From Mastigocoleus testarum BC008 (GTDB taxonomy: Bacteria > Cyanobacteriota > Cyanobacteriia > Cyanobacteriales > Nostocaceae), in assembly GCF_001456025.1 (NCBI RefSeq), contig NZ_LMTZ01000007.1:1-40145 (forward strand): a DNA stretch of 40,145 nucleotides. The letters run 5' to 3'. A program made the position numbers and the translations under genes. How positions within the stretch are numbered: position 1 is the first letter of the stretch; the number at the start of each line of letters is the position of its first letter. This document shows, in pieces, positions 8,377 to 17,489 of the stretch. The notes under the pieces are model-generated. The model was not told the DNA's origin. It saw nothing but the letters and a program-made list of their open reading frames with translations, and did not search any database.

Positions 8377-10473
8377 CTAAGCAAGGATAACCTGGTTTCG
8401 ACCTTGTTTCTTGGCTTTTTTTAGTGCTGTTTCTGCTTTATGAATTAAATCATTTGGTTCTGTATTCGCACTTGGAATAATACTTGCGACTCCCACACTT
8501 ACAGTTAAAACATTTGCAGGTATTCCACCAAGACCTGGATAATCACAAGGGATTGCTAATTTTTTGATAGTTTTTCTCACGTATTCGCCGATGTATGCAG
8601 CAGCGCCAGATTCAATCATAGAGAGAATAGCAAATTTGTCTTCAGAGTAACGTGCTACAAGTATTGGCTTATCAGTACTTTGTCTAGAAATCTCAAAATC
8701 ATTAACTGGAGAATCATCGCTTTGAAGTTTCTCTGCTTTAAATTCAAACTGAAAATTCTCTGTCTGAAAATTCTCTGTTTGAACATTATTAATATAATTG
8801 ATACCACCATAAAGAAAGTTATTATTTGCTAGTGGATGTTTGACACAGTAACGAATAGCGTTAGCAACTTGCTTTAAACAATCATCGCCAGCTAATTTAC
8901 CATAAGTACGGCTATAAATATCAAAGCAATCTATGTCGCACAATATTAGAGAAATATTGATGGAATTAGTTACAGAAGTATTCTGTTTGGCTTCTTGCTG
9001 GGTACAATGCTGCCATTCCATATATAAATAGTTATCAAAATACTGTCGATTTGCTAGTTGAGTAAGTTCGTCGACGGTCGAGAAAAATCGTAATTCTTGA
9101 TGTTCTTTCTCTACTTGCTTGAATCTTAAATTATCTAGTTTTTCTGGTAGTTGGAGCTTTTTACGAAAATACAAACGATATAGTTCGCAAGCTGGATAAG
9201 CGTGATAACCGGATAAATTTATTAATCCCATACTTTGAAGCTTTTGAGCCAGTATCGGATCTATATATGTACTCGTGTGATTTGTAACTATCTCAAAGAA
9301 AGCAGTTTCTAGTTCTGCTTCTTCTCTCAAAGCTAATAAATATTGCTGTAGATATTGCTGATAGATTCCTTCTTCTGTAGGTGCTTTTTGTAAAATATTT
9401 TCTAAATCTTCTTCTGTCCCACCCATTTTTACCAAATGATAGAAAGCTAGTCTTATTAAAAAAGGATGTCCCCCCAGCATTAACATTAAAATTTGTATAT
9501 GGGAATTATTGATCCAGTTAAATCCGTGGATTTTTGCTAAACTCTCAACCTGTTCGGTACTTAAAGGTGGTAATTTCAGCGTGAAACCGATATTAAATTG
9601 AGATTGAGTTGATTTTGGTGGTAAAAGTATTTGCGCTGAACCGAACAAAACCAAACGCAATTTTTGCCATGCTTCTATATACCTACTTTGCTCGTACCAA
9701 GAACGCAACAATGGAAGAAAGTCTCTGGTGATTTCTGGATATTCTAATAACCAATCTATTTCATTTAGGATCAAGAGCACAGGTGTATCGCTTGAAGCAA
9801 GTAAATAGGATTTAAAATAGAGCGAGCAACTAATTTTGCTACCCACCTCTTCATCCCAATACTGGTTAAGTTTTGGTTCTAGATCTAATTCCCGACTCAC
9901 ATTAATACAAAACCAACGCAAAAATTTATTTAAGTTAACAAACAACGATTGTTCTGCTTGCTGAAAATCTATAGCGACTACCCGCAAATTACAATTTTTC
10001 CCGTGGTTAATAATCCTTAACAACAGGGAACTTTTACCCATTTTTCTCGGACCATGAATATAAATTGCACTTCCTGGTTTAGAAATTTGAGCTTTGACTG
10101 TTTCTTCAATTACTGGATGTGAAATATAAAACCTAGAATTAGCAGATACGGGACCACTAGGATATTCTAAAGATGTATTAATTGCTACTTTGTTGTAGTC
10201 ATGAATAATTTGCTGTTCTGCTTTATTTAGCCGCCGAGCTTCTAACACATGACGAAAATTCGATTTATTAATTTGTTCTTGATATAAATCACTGATTAAC
10301 TGCCATAAATTTGAAGCTACTTTTCTAACTCTTTCTTCTCCGTAATGAGCCTCCGCAGCAATATTAGTATAAGTTTTCCCTTGCCAAGAAGAACGTAAAA
10401 TCATTTCTTGCAAAGAACTTAAAGAATTGGGAAGATTTGCTTTTAATAATAGTAGAACTTCATCTATAGTCAT
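8377..10473 (-). CDS. AAA-like ATPase fused to a degenerate GGDEF domain
   Basis: 698 residues. An N-terminal helix-turn-helix-like region (about 1-80, with GKTYTNIAAEAHYGEERVRK) resembles the N-terminal domain of cyanobacterial AAA_35 and vWA-MoxR-associated proteins. An AAA-like NTPase domain follows (about 105-340), with Walker A GPRKMGKSS from Gly141 and a Walker B-like LLILNEIDWLL in which Asn replaces the usual first Asp. A winged-helix-like linker leads to a GGDEF-type domain (about 460-698, starting DELTQLANRQYFDNYL). Its active-site motif reads YSEDKF (Ser610-Phe614) instead of GGDEF, and an insertion of about 60 residues precedes it. Diguanylate cyclase activity is therefore unlikely. 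It faces the TPR gene tail to tail and diverges from the histidine-kinase-like gene. Confidence 0.85.
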   Translation of the reverse strand: MTIDEVLLLLKANLPNSLSSLQEMILRSSWQGKTYTNIAAEAHYGEERVRKVASNLWQLISDLYQEQINKSNFRHVLEARRLNKAEQQIIHDYNKVAINTSLEYPSGPVSANSRFYISHPVIEETVKAQISKPGSAIYIHGPRKMGKSSLLLRIINHGKNCNLRVVAIDFQQAEQSLFVNLNKFLRWFCINVSRELDLEPKLNQYWDEEVGSKISCSLYFKSYLLASSDTPVLLILNEIDWLLEYPEITRDFLPLLRSWYEQSRYIEAWQKLRLVLFGSAQILLPPKSTQSQFNIGFTLKLPPLSTEQVESLAKIHGFNWINNSHIQILMLMLGGHPFLIRLAFYHLVKMGGTEEDLENILQKAPTEEGIYQQYLQQYLLALREEAELETAFFEIVTNHTSTYIDPILAQKLQSMGLINLSGYHAYPACELYRLYFRKKLQLPEKLDNLRFKQVEKEHQELRFFSTVDELTQLANRQYFDNYLYMEWQHCTQQEAKQNTSVTNSINISLILCDIDCFDIYSRTYGKLAGDDCLKQVANAIRYCVKHPLANNNFLYGGINYINNVQTENFQTENFQFEFKAEKLQSDDSPVNDFEISRQSTDKPILVARYSEDKFAILSMIESGAAAYIGEYVRKTIKKLAIPCDYPGLGGIPANVLTVSVGVASIIPSANTEPNDLIHKAETALKKAKKQGRNQVILA
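8749..8778 (-). repeat. 15-base exact tandem duplication inside the GGDEF insertion
   Basis: CTGAAAATTCTCTGT occurs twice back to back (8749-8763 and 8764-8778). On the coding strand it encodes QTENF twice. It lies in the extra segment inserted before the degenerate GGDEF motif, which suggests recent slippage in unconstrained sequence. Confidence 0.9.
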
Positions 10474-11111
10474 TAGTAACTATTTTTACTTTTGATTTCA
10501 AATTTATTTCAAGGATGTCGCTTTATAAAATTTTAGTTGTGTGACAATGGGTCCACTGTAGCCTTAATCGTGTTGATAATAGCTAGCTAATAAGAAAGAT
10601 GCTACAAAAACATTCTTGACTTTCATTAATTTTGCTGAAACATTTGCAATTAGTAGATTTTATCAATTGCATTCTAATTATTTTTACGTTTTTGTTCATC
10701 ATAAAAAAGTATTTTTATATACTTTTGATTGTAGACAACTAAAAAAAAGCACTATCAAAATGTAGCTTATTTTTGTTACATTACCCAATAAAATCACAAA
10801 AAAAAGTCACATTGTAGCATTTACCTTTGGGTAAATTCGATTCACATTATAGAGAAGTTGCCTATTAAATTTGGACTTTATCACAACCCTCTGTTAACAC
10901 CTTGTTAGCACATGGCTCGGTATTAAAACAGTGTTAGCTACAGGATATCAAGAAAGACTAAGTGCTGTTGATGGTTCTGCAAAACAACTTACTCCATATA
11001 ACAATCAATCAATAAACAAATAACAGGTAAGTTGGAATCAAGCCTTGTTTTTTGGACAATCCTGTTCCACGCGATCGAGAGCACCTACAACTAGCATATA
11101 TATTTGTAGCA
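10474..11111. other. Divergent promoter region between the AAA-GGDEF and kinase-like genes
   Basis: About 640 bases without a credible gene. One small palindrome, TTTACC-TTTG-GGTAAA (10820-10835), is visible, followed by AT-rich DNA. The frame of the kinase-like gene is open from a TTG at 11052, but I prefer the ATG at 11112. No recognisable RNA gene was found. Confidence 0.55.
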
Positions 11112-13199
11112 ATGTCCCAAGAATGGCAAACAGCTTTACAAGCATTTTTATCTGCTAACGGTTTAGGATTCTGGAAATGGAATCTTACAACCAATCAAAT
11201 TGAGTGCGACTCTGAATGTCAGCGGATTTTAGGTTATGACATTGGAGAAGTTACCAATCTAGATAAATTTTGGAAGCAAATCATACACTCCCAGGATCTA
11301 CCAAGAGCACGTAAGGTATTGCAGGATTATTTAGAAAAGCGTATTCCAATCTACAAAGTTAAGTTGAGAATACTAACAAAATTTGGTCAATGGAAATGGA
11401 TTTTGGCTACTGCTCAAATTCACCAACGGGATCTAAATCAGAAGCCTGTAATATTGGTAGGTACTTACAAAGATATTACCAGCGAAGTATCTGCAAAATT
11501 AGCTAAGAAGAAACAAAGTAAGCGAGAAAAATTTTTCCAAGAACTACAAGCACAAATTATTGCTGGTAATTCTTTAGAGAGAATTTTAGAATTTGCTGTT
11601 GGAGAGTTACAGCATTGTTTGCAAGTAGATAAAACTGTCATTTATCGTCCTCAGGCTGATGGTAGCAGTAGTGTCGTTTTTGAATCCCTTGCAAATAGTT
11701 TGTCTTCACTTAAGAGCCGTAATATATCAACTCATACTTCTGATTGTGTGGGAGATCAAGCTTCTATTGCTAAACAGCAAGTAATCCGGAAATATATAGA
11801 TTCGCAAACTGTAGATCCACAGCAGCAGGGTAAATTTTTTTTTAAGAACGAAGCTCTACACGACCGTTCTGATAGCGATCGCTCTCGTACAGAGTTATTA
11901 GCTCCAATCCTGGTACCCAGCGACCAAATTCAAGCTTTATCTTTTACCTCCCATCAACAGCAATTTGCAATCGGTCAAGTCGGAGCTTTATCTCTCTTAC
12001 ACACAGATTACTCACCGGGGGAATATCCTTCGTCCCACAAAGTTTCCCATTATTGTTGGGGAATGCTTGCAGTTCAACAATACGATCGCGATCGTGAATG
12101 GGAAAATTGGGAAATTGATACTCTCAAGCAACTCACGAAGTTAATTGCGATCGCTATCCGACAACAGGAGCAAATAGCTCAATTCAAAAGGGAAACCGCA
12201 GTTCGCAAATCCCTTGAAGCGAAGTTAAATTCTCAGTCACAGCAACTGCAAATAAATCTACAGGAAATATCAAAGTTACAGGAACAACTCTTAGAAAGCC
12301 AAAAAATGAGTAATCTCGGTCAACTAACGACCGATATGCTCTTAGAGATTAATAAACCTGCAGATTTTATCTACAAATCTCTCGAATCTGCAAGTCAATA
12401 CGCACAGGATTTAATTGAATTTCTGGAAAATTACCAAAGTCATCCAGATCGAGTTCAGCATTTTAGCACTTCAAATATCCAATACTTGAACCTGGAATCG
12501 GTAAAAACTGACTTTCCTAATTTGTTATGGTCAATGGGAGCGGGTTCGGAACGTATCAAAAATATTGTTGGAAATTTGCAAATTTTTCTCAATAATCAAG
12601 AGCAAATAGAAAAAATAGACATCCATCAAGAGATAGATCGAACTCTTCAACTTTTACAATATCGCCTGAAGGAGCAGCCAACAAGATCCGGAATTCAGGT
12701 AATCAAGAATTTTGGCGATCTACCACCTGTTGAAGCTTGTCGTGGAGAAATCGCCCAAGTTTTGATTAATCTTATAGCTAATGCAATTGATGCTTTAGAA
12801 GAAAGAATGCAGCAAGATTATTCTTTCATTCCCACAATTTGGGTAAATACTAGTTCGATCGCCAACCATCTATCACTAGTTGAAAGAGATCGGACTGAAA
12901 CATTAGGAGGGAAAAGTTTAAGGAAGAGTAAAGTAATTATCAATATTACTGATAACGGGAAAGGTATTCTTCCACATATTCAAAGGCAGATTTTTGAACC
13001 ATTGTTTACAACCAAATCAGCTTCAAAAACTAAAGGGTTGGGATTATCAATCTGTCAGCAAATCATAGTCCATAAACATCGTGGAAAACTTAAGTGTAAC
13101 TCCCGTCTGGGAGAAGGTAGTGAATTTGTGATTGAGATCAATGCCAAATATCCAAATTTAAGTTATGCAATGAAAAATGCTAATTTTTTAAACTTTTAA
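11112..13199 (+). CDS. PAS-GAF sensor histidine-kinase-like protein lacking the phospho-accepting histidine
   Basis: 695 residues from the ATG at 11112; a TTG at 11052 would add 20. A PAS domain (about 5-128, GLGFWKWNLTTNQIECDSE to GTYKDITSEV) is followed by a GAF-like domain (about 150-365, ending WGMLAVQQYDRDREWENWEI). A coiled coil and a kinase module complete it. The dimerisation motif reads GQLTTDMLLEINKP where this cyanobacterial kinase class has GQL...AHEINNP, so the histidine is replaced by Leu411. The ATP-binding domain looks intact: N-box NLIANAIDAL, DNGKGI, FTTKSASKTKGLGLSICQQI. It probably binds ATP but cannot autophosphorylate on the usual residue, so it may act as a pseudokinase or allosteric partner. 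No response regulator gene is adjacent. Confidence 0.88.
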   Translation: MSQEWQTALQAFLSANGLGFWKWNLTTNQIECDSECQRILGYDIGEVTNLDKFWKQIIHSQDLPRARKVLQDYLEKRIPIYKVKLRILTKFGQWKWILATAQIHQRDLNQKPVILVGTYKDITSEVSAKLAKKKQSKREKFFQELQAQIIAGNSLERILEFAVGELQHCLQVDKTVIYRPQADGSSSVVFESLANSLSSLKSRNISTHTSDCVGDQASIAKQQVIRKYIDSQTVDPQQQGKFFFKNEALHDRSDSDRSRTELLAPILVPSDQIQALSFTSHQQQFAIGQVGALSLLHTDYSPGEYPSSHKVSHYCWGMLAVQQYDRDREWENWEIDTLKQLTKLIAIAIRQQEQIAQFKRETAVRKSLEAKLNSQSQQLQINLQEISKLQEQLLESQKMSNLGQLTTDMLLEINKPADFIYKSLESASQYAQDLIEFLENYQSHPDRVQHFSTSNIQYLNLESVKTDFPNLLWSMGAGSERIKNIVGNLQIFLNNQEQIEKIDIHQEIDRTLQLLQYRLKEQPTRSGIQVIKNFGDLPPVEACRGEIAQVLINLIANAIDALEERMQQDYSFIPTIWVNTSSIANHLSLVERDRTETLGGKSLRKSKVIINITDNGKGILPHIQRQIFEPLFTTKSASKTKGLGLSICQQIIVHKHRGKLKCNSRLGEGSEFVIEINAKYPNLSYAMKNANFLNF

Positions 13200-13264
13200 A
13201 AATGGATACTATGTCCGCTTTAATTAATGGATATTTGTTAGAAAAACTGAATCATATAAATTTG

Positions 13265-13294
13265 TGAGGCATTTACTGAAATACCTCATTTTTT
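13265..13294 (+). terminator. Rho-independent terminator of the kinase-like gene
   Basis: TGAGG (13265-13269) pairs with CCTCA (13284-13288), and ATTT pairs with AAAT inside the stem after one mismatch. Six T residues follow directly. It lies 66 bases after the kinase-like stop codon. Confidence 0.75.
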
Positions 13295-13455
13295 GTCAAA
13301 ATTAATAACTTTTACTTAGTAAAAGATATCTTTATTTGCAAAACACAACATCCTTAAATAAGGGAATTAAATATTTTATTTCCCGCTTATAAATAATTAT
13401 AGATTGCGACATAGAAAAGTCTCAAAAATTAAAATTTAGTTATTTATCTTGACTA

Positions 13456-13475
13456 TGTTACAGGGAATAGTAACA
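13456..13475. promoter_or_regulatory. 20-base palindrome upstream of the HetP-like gene
   Basis: TGTTAC-N8-GTAACA is a perfect dyad with six-base arms, about 160 bases upstream of the HetP-like start. The half-site spacing of eight matches many dimeric regulators, but the arms are the reverse of the NtcA consensus (GTA-N8-TAC). It is an operator candidate only. Confidence 0.35.
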
Positions 13476-13636
13476 AACTTATTTCAAGAGATAAAAAAAT
13501 GTAAAGTTATTGTGAATTTTTAAGAATGAAGCGTAGTAGACTTGCAATAAATATATAAACTTTAACTTATAGATAATCAAGTGTTCCCCCAAAATCATCG
13601 ATATTCCTAATCTGTCATGCAGAGTTACAAAAGAAA

Positions 13637-13831
13637 ATGAATCAAAAACAAGTGGAAGAGGTGCTAAAAGCAATTATTGCCGGAAAGTATTCGTGGGCTT
13701 GTGTATTGATGCTTCGTTATAATGGCTACGAGCCGGTAGACTACATACCATATCGTACTTACATTCGACTACTTAAGGAAAACTACCAGTTGGAACGGCA
13801 AAAATCAAATTATGCCGGGACCGGAACCTAG
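13637..13831 (+). CDS. Small HetP-family protein (heterocyst commitment family)
   Basis: 64 residues. Nearly the whole protein is the conserved HetP core: the [20 protein letters not shown] segment, then YNGYEP and [14 protein letters not shown]. HetP of Anabaena PCC 7120 is longer, with a divergent C-terminal extension; this protein ends shortly after the core, like the short HetP homologue Asl1930. HetP and its homologues control commitment to heterocyst differentiation in Anabaena, some positively and some negatively. The gene stands alone, with long AT-rich regions on both sides, which fits developmental regulation. The family is clear from sequence; whether this copy promotes or delays differentiation cannot be read from it. 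Confidence 0.88.
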   Translation: MNQKQVEEVLKAIIAGKYSWACVLMLRYNGYEPVDYIPYRTYIRLLKENYQLERQKSNYAGTGT

Positions 13832-14448
13832 GAATTAATTTGGTAGAATATCAAAGGTTGAGAGGAAACACTAAATTATTATTCCATATATCATTTAAAG
13901 CTAGATATGAAAGGAATAAAATTTTTTATTTCATCAACAAGAAATACAAACTGTCGTTCTCAAATTGTTTGAGCTTGCAAAAAACTATTCAATTAAGGTG
14001 GTAACAGAAGCAGGACTAAATTAAGCAATGCTTCTAGTATTTTTGTTTTAGTTTGTGATTTAGTTGGACAACTTCCTTCACTTTAATAAACTCATTCCCA
14101 TGCTAACTTGAAATTTTTTCGGAAAGCCGATTTCATCCACACCTTAGATTAATTAGGATTGTGTAGAAATTAATCTGATCTAATTAATCTAATCTAATTA
14201 AATTATTTAACTGTTTGCGGACATTTTGTCCGCATTTTATTAACTTGGATTTGGTAAGAAATATTTTATCTTGCAAATAATACCACTTAAAAATTAAAAT
14301 TACAAGCTTTTTATCCTGGGAAATATAATTAATTGCAAATTTTCAATGGAGTTGGCAAAGTTTAATGTGTAAGTTTATGCGCTTGAACAATGATGAATTA
14401 ATTTTTAGCCTCAAATCACATATCAAGGTGGTGGATATAAATTTTGGG
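13832..14448. other. AT-rich region between the HetP-like and fasciclin genes
   Basis: About 617 bases with no credible gene. The only clear structure is the terminator hairpin at 14216-14240. An ATTAATCTAATCTAATTA-like run (about 14180-14205) is low-complexity. The fasciclin frame is open from 14365, but the ATG at 14449 gives a proper signal peptide. Confidence 0.55.
14216..14240 (+). terminator. Strong hairpin terminator downstream of the HetP-like gene
   Basis: TGCGGACA (14216-14223) and TGTCCGCA (14227-14234) form a perfect eight-base-pair stem with a TTT loop, followed by TTTTAT. It lies about 385 bases after the HetP-like stop, so that transcript may carry a long 3' region or a separate small RNA may end here. 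Confidence 0.7.
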
Positions 14449-15318
14449 ATGGAGCACAAGCTGAGATTGAGTAACACTATTTCCTTGTCACTTGGAATTT
14501 TGGCTTTTTTTGTGTTTCTTCCTACCCCTGTAAAAGCAAGTTTCACCCCGGAAGAATTTCCCAGAGTTATTTCGGAAACTTTACCTTCGTTCTCAATCCC
14601 TGAGCCACTAAAGCAACCAGTTAGTACGCCGATACCAAGCAGTGAAGATGATGGTCAAAGACCTATTCCTATTCCGATACCAACAACTTCACCTTCCATT
14701 CCCCAAACACCAGAAAATATTCCTGAGATTCCACAAGAGTCTCCAGACTTATCTTTACCAGAAGATATTCAACCATCTAAGCCCACATCAGATATTCCTG
14801 ATGACATACCGCGTCCAGTACGCTCTAATCAGACTCCTGCAAAAATTCCGGAAAAATCTCTCAGTAGTGGTAACCTCTTGGAGGTTACTGCCACTAACAA
14901 CTCATTGAATCTGTTTGCTAGAGCAATTGAAACAGCAGGGCTAACAGATACTTTGATTGAGGATTTTTTCACCATATTTGTGCCTACCAATGATGCTTTC
15001 AATCAGTCTTTACCAGCAGGTGCAATGGATTTTTTGCTCAAGTCAGAAAACAAATATTTGTTACAAAAGTTGTTGCGATATCATATAGTAAAAGGCGAAG
15101 TTGCTGCTAAAGAGTTAACAACGGGTAAATTAAACACACTTGGTGGAAGTATCGCAATTCGTGTTACTCCTGAAAGAATTATATTGAATAACAGTAGTAT
15201 TACCCGTGCAGATATTCCAGCTACAAATGGAGTAATTCACTCAATCAACCGTGTTTTAATACCCCGAAATTTAAGAAATACGATTATTGCCAAAATGTCC
15301 GAGCGAAGCAAAAATTAA
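14449..15318 (+). CDS. Secreted fasciclin (FAS1) domain protein
   Basis: 289 residues from the ATG at 14449; a longer frame starts at 14365 but would bury the signal peptide. The signal peptide is residues 1 to about 28, ending PTPVKA. A Pro/Ser/Ile-rich linker (about 35-135) contains PIPIPIPTTSPSIP-like repeats. A single FAS1 domain fills about residues 140-280: FTIFVPTNDAFNQSLPAG is the first conserved box and NGVIHSINRVLIP the second. FAS1 domains mediate adhesion or extracellular-matrix contact. The linker suggests a domain held away from the cell surface or passing through the wall. A small secreted protein follows on the same strand. Confidence 0.9.
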   Translation: MEHKLRLSNTISLSLGILAFFVFLPTPVKASFTPEEFPRVISETLPSFSIPEPLKQPVSTPIPSSEDDGQRPIPIPIPTTSPSIPQTPENIPEIPQESPDLSLPEDIQPSKPTSDIPDDIPRPVRSNQTPAKIPEKSLSSGNLLEVTATNNSLNLFARAIETAGLTDTLIEDFFTIFVPTNDAFNQSLPAGAMDFLLKSENKYLLQKLLRYHIVKGEVAAKELTTGKLNTLGGSIAIRVTPERIILNNSSITRADIPATNGVIHSINRVLIPRNLRNTIIAKMSERSKN

Positions 15319-15585
15319 TGAGATTGAATGTTTAAGCAAAAAGATTTGTAATTAAAGAATTTAGCACTAAACAACTTAGCCATTAAAAAATTTAAAGCTA
15401 ACAAAGCATACGATATGTATATTTTAATTGTAATGTTAAGATTGGATGATATTTAAAGTATCTGAAAATACAAATCAATTTAAATGTCAGAATATAATAT
15501 AAGCAAGTAAACGCTAATTTGTGTGTCTTGCAACATTTAGTATTTCCGAGAAACTTTGGAATATAGAAGAATTTGGGAAATAAAT

Positions 15586-15933
15586 ATGAACGCTATATTG
15601 GTTGCTGTTTTTGGGGTATTAGCGGTTATCTTAGGTTTTAGTAAGCCAGTGCTTGCAGATACTACACGAGAAGCTAATACTAATTCTGGTAGATATACCT
15701 TATCGGGAGATTCTTTAACCGGAATCGGTACTGTAACTGCAGAGGAAGATTTTACAAGATTTTTCAGCAATGAAAAAAGAGAAGAAAAAGATGTGTCTGA
15801 CTTCAATCAGTCTTTATCTTCAGGTGATGAAGATGTCAGTTTAGAACCGGCAGAGGAATTTACCATAGGAAATGATGGATTAAATGCCCAATTTAATGAT
15901 GGGGTAAAGGTACTATTCGATTTAGGTGAATAG
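15586..15933 (+). CDS. Small secreted acidic protein of unknown function
   Basis: 115 residues from the ATG at 15586, with GGGAAA just upstream; the frame is also open from a TTG at 15556. A signal peptide of about 24 residues (ILVAVFGVLAVILGFSKP, then VLAD) is clear. The mature part is short, acidic and low in aromatic residues, with no recognisable domain. It contains a repeated Phe-Asn/Asp pattern near the C-terminus (AQFNDGVKVLFDLGE). It follows the secreted fasciclin gene with 267 bases between, and converges on comB. No function can be assigned. Confidence 0.6.
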   Translation: MNAILVAVFGVLAVILGFSKPVLADTTREANTNSGRYTLSGDSLTGIGTVTAEEDFTRFFSNEKREEKDVSDFNQSLSSGDEDVSLEPAEEFTIGNDGLNAQFNDGVKVLFDLGE

Positions 15934-16345
15934 GTGTGGGTAAACTGATTATCTTTCTCGACATAGGATTTTGCAGATTAAATATACTTGAAGAGTTTCT
16001 AGGTTCCTAACAGGGAATTAATTAGAGCCTGCAGCAAGTATATTTTTTTGTAAGTATTTGTGCTTGATATCTACTTATAATCTAGTATTAAATTTATTTT
16101 TTATTTTGCTGATTGTTCGAAATATGTTTGAGTAATTTGCTTCGTACACTAGATCAAAACCACTTCCTACGCCCATCTCTTAACTCCTAATTCCCAATCT
16201 GGAATATCCAACAAAATAGTTTTGCCGCAAGATCATCTAAGACGATCCTGCGGCAAAATTTAAAAAATGCTAAAAACGGGATTTAAAAAATGTTTTCAGC
16301 CAAAAGAATCAAAATGACAGAAATCAAAATGATAAAAAAAAAGAA
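15934..16345. other. Convergent intergenic region with bidirectional terminator
   Basis: This junction between a plus-strand and a minus-strand gene is AT-rich, apart from the strong inverted repeat at 16220-16258. A short heptamer-like run, CTTAACTCCTAATTCCC, lies at about 16180-16197. No gene is visible. Confidence 0.6.
16220..16258. terminator. Bidirectional terminator hairpin
   Basis: The 15-base arms TTTTGCCGCAAGATC (16220-16234) and GATCCTGCGGCAAAA (16244-16258) differ at one position and enclose nine bases. The T- and A-ended arms give a U-tract in both directions. It sits between convergent genes and can serve both. Confidence 0.8.
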
Positions 16346-17083
16346 CTAACTATTAAGTTTCAAAACACCAACTTCATGCTGGATAGGTAAAACATCTAAA
16401 GTATCCATATCAGAACAATATTTTAAATCATCGTAACCTTCCATGCGTAATAAACGTTTCCCATGACTAGCATGGTGGAACAGTTCGAGTAAGTTATCTT
16501 GCCATTGGCAATAAAGAGCGATCGCACTAATAAGTTCGTCGTTTCCAGCGACTTCATCAGCTCTAATCTTGCTTTTTTGAATCACACCATGAGCAATCGC
16601 ACCAGCACAAACAGTATCTTCCAAAGAAAAACTACCTTCCCAGCCAGAACCAACCAACCAAACAGTTTCTGGTTGTTTGTCTAAAAGATATTGGACTACG
16701 GTAGCACGATTAACCATAGCTGCAGCTAATACAACTTTGGCTTTTTCGATTCTTTGCAAGGCGCGGGTACCGTTAGTGGTACTAATAAATATCCGCTTTC
16801 CCTCGACCCGCTCTGGTGTACATTCCAAAGGAGAATTGCCCAAATCAAAACCTGGAAGTTTTGCACCTCCACGTTCCCCAATCAGCAAACGCTTTTCCTT
16901 TTCCCAAGCCGAGCTTTCTTTTTTTAGTAAATCGATATCGCTGAATACCTGAACCGCTTCGCCACCTGCAGCTAATGCTGTAGCCATTGTGGTTGTTGCA
17001 CGCAATACATCAACTGCGATCGCACACTCTGGTAATGAATCTACAGGAGTCAATTCGGGAGTATGATAAACAAATAGCTTCAC
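16346..17083 (-). CDS. comB: 2-phosphosulfolactate phosphatase family protein (ComB)
   Basis: 245 residues, starting at a GTG (17083); [13 protein letters not shown] is the usual family start. Conserved ComB blocks are visible: [49 protein letters not shown] and [20 protein letters not shown]. The acidic and arginine residues in these blocks belong to the family's metal- and phosphate-binding site. In methanogens ComB dephosphorylates 2-phosphosulfolactate during coenzyme M synthesis. Cyanobacteria do not make coenzyme M, and the homologue's substrate there is unsettled (sulfolactate formation is one possibility). The gene is single and converges on the small secreted-protein gene. Confidence 0.92.
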   Translation of the reverse strand: MKLFVYHTPELTPVDSLPECAIAVDVLRATTTMATALAAGGEAVQVFSDIDLLKKESSAWEKEKRLLIGERGGAKLPGFDLGNSPLECTPERVEGKRIFISTTNGTRALQRIEKAKVVLAAAMVNRATVVQYLLDKQPETVWLVGSGWEGSFSLEDTVCAGAIAHGVIQKSKIRADEVAGNDELISAIALYCQWQDNLLELFHHASHGKRLLRMEGYDDLKYCSDMDTLDVLPIQHEVGVLKLNS

Positions 17084-17489
17084 AACTTGGATAAACCTGA
17101 AACAGAAGTAGCTGTGTCACATTCTACCGATTTGATGTCACAAAAAAGAACAGTGGGGGTCTAATAGTTAACAGTTTAGTTAACAGCTCAAAGTAAATAA
17201 GTGATTTTTACAATGTTAAGTAAACCAAACACGGGTCGATATTTATTAGCTTATAAGTACTCGCTAGCAAGGATTTGCAAATAATTTGTAATCGTATAAT
17301 AGACTTGGACGATATTTCGTCTTATTAGCTCTATTATGAGTCAGGCATTAGAAATACTGATTTATTGAGCGCTTTGCTCGATCTCTAAATATTTCTTAAG
17401 TCAGCCTGAATTAGTGCTCTTTAATTTATTAAACCTAACTCAATAACTTCAATTCCAATCTATTTACACACCTTAAAACTAAAATCGAT
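17084..17489. other. Divergent promoter region between comB and the BlaI-type repressor
   Basis: About 406 bases with no gene. A near-palindrome ATTGAGC-GCTTT-GCTCGAT (about 17364-17382, one mismatch) lies roughly 110 bases before the repressor gene and could be an operator. There is no recognisable TACA/TGTA-type BlaI box. Confidence 0.5.

Larger units (their letters stand above)
13200..13636. other. Intergenic region upstream of the HetP-like gene
   Basis: About 437 AT-rich bases. It holds the terminator of the kinase-like gene (13265-13294) and a 20-base palindrome (13456-13475). No gene is visible. No GTA-N8-TAC NtcA box was recognised by eye. Confidence 0.55.

Noticed and set aside
8377..10473. 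Active diguanylate cyclase
   Set aside because: The GGDEF motif reads SEDKF, which lacks the glycines and the catalytic Glu in its usual context.
11560..12200. Bilin-binding (cyanobacteriochrome) GAF domain in the kinase-like protein
   Set aside because: The domain ends like phytochrome-type GAFs, but the conserved Cys-His chromophore-binding pair is not visible.
13456..13475. NtcA binding site upstream of the HetP-like gene
   Set aside because: The dyad is TGTTAC-N8-GTAACA, which places the arms opposite to the GTA-N8-TAC consensus. It is kept only as an unassigned palindrome.
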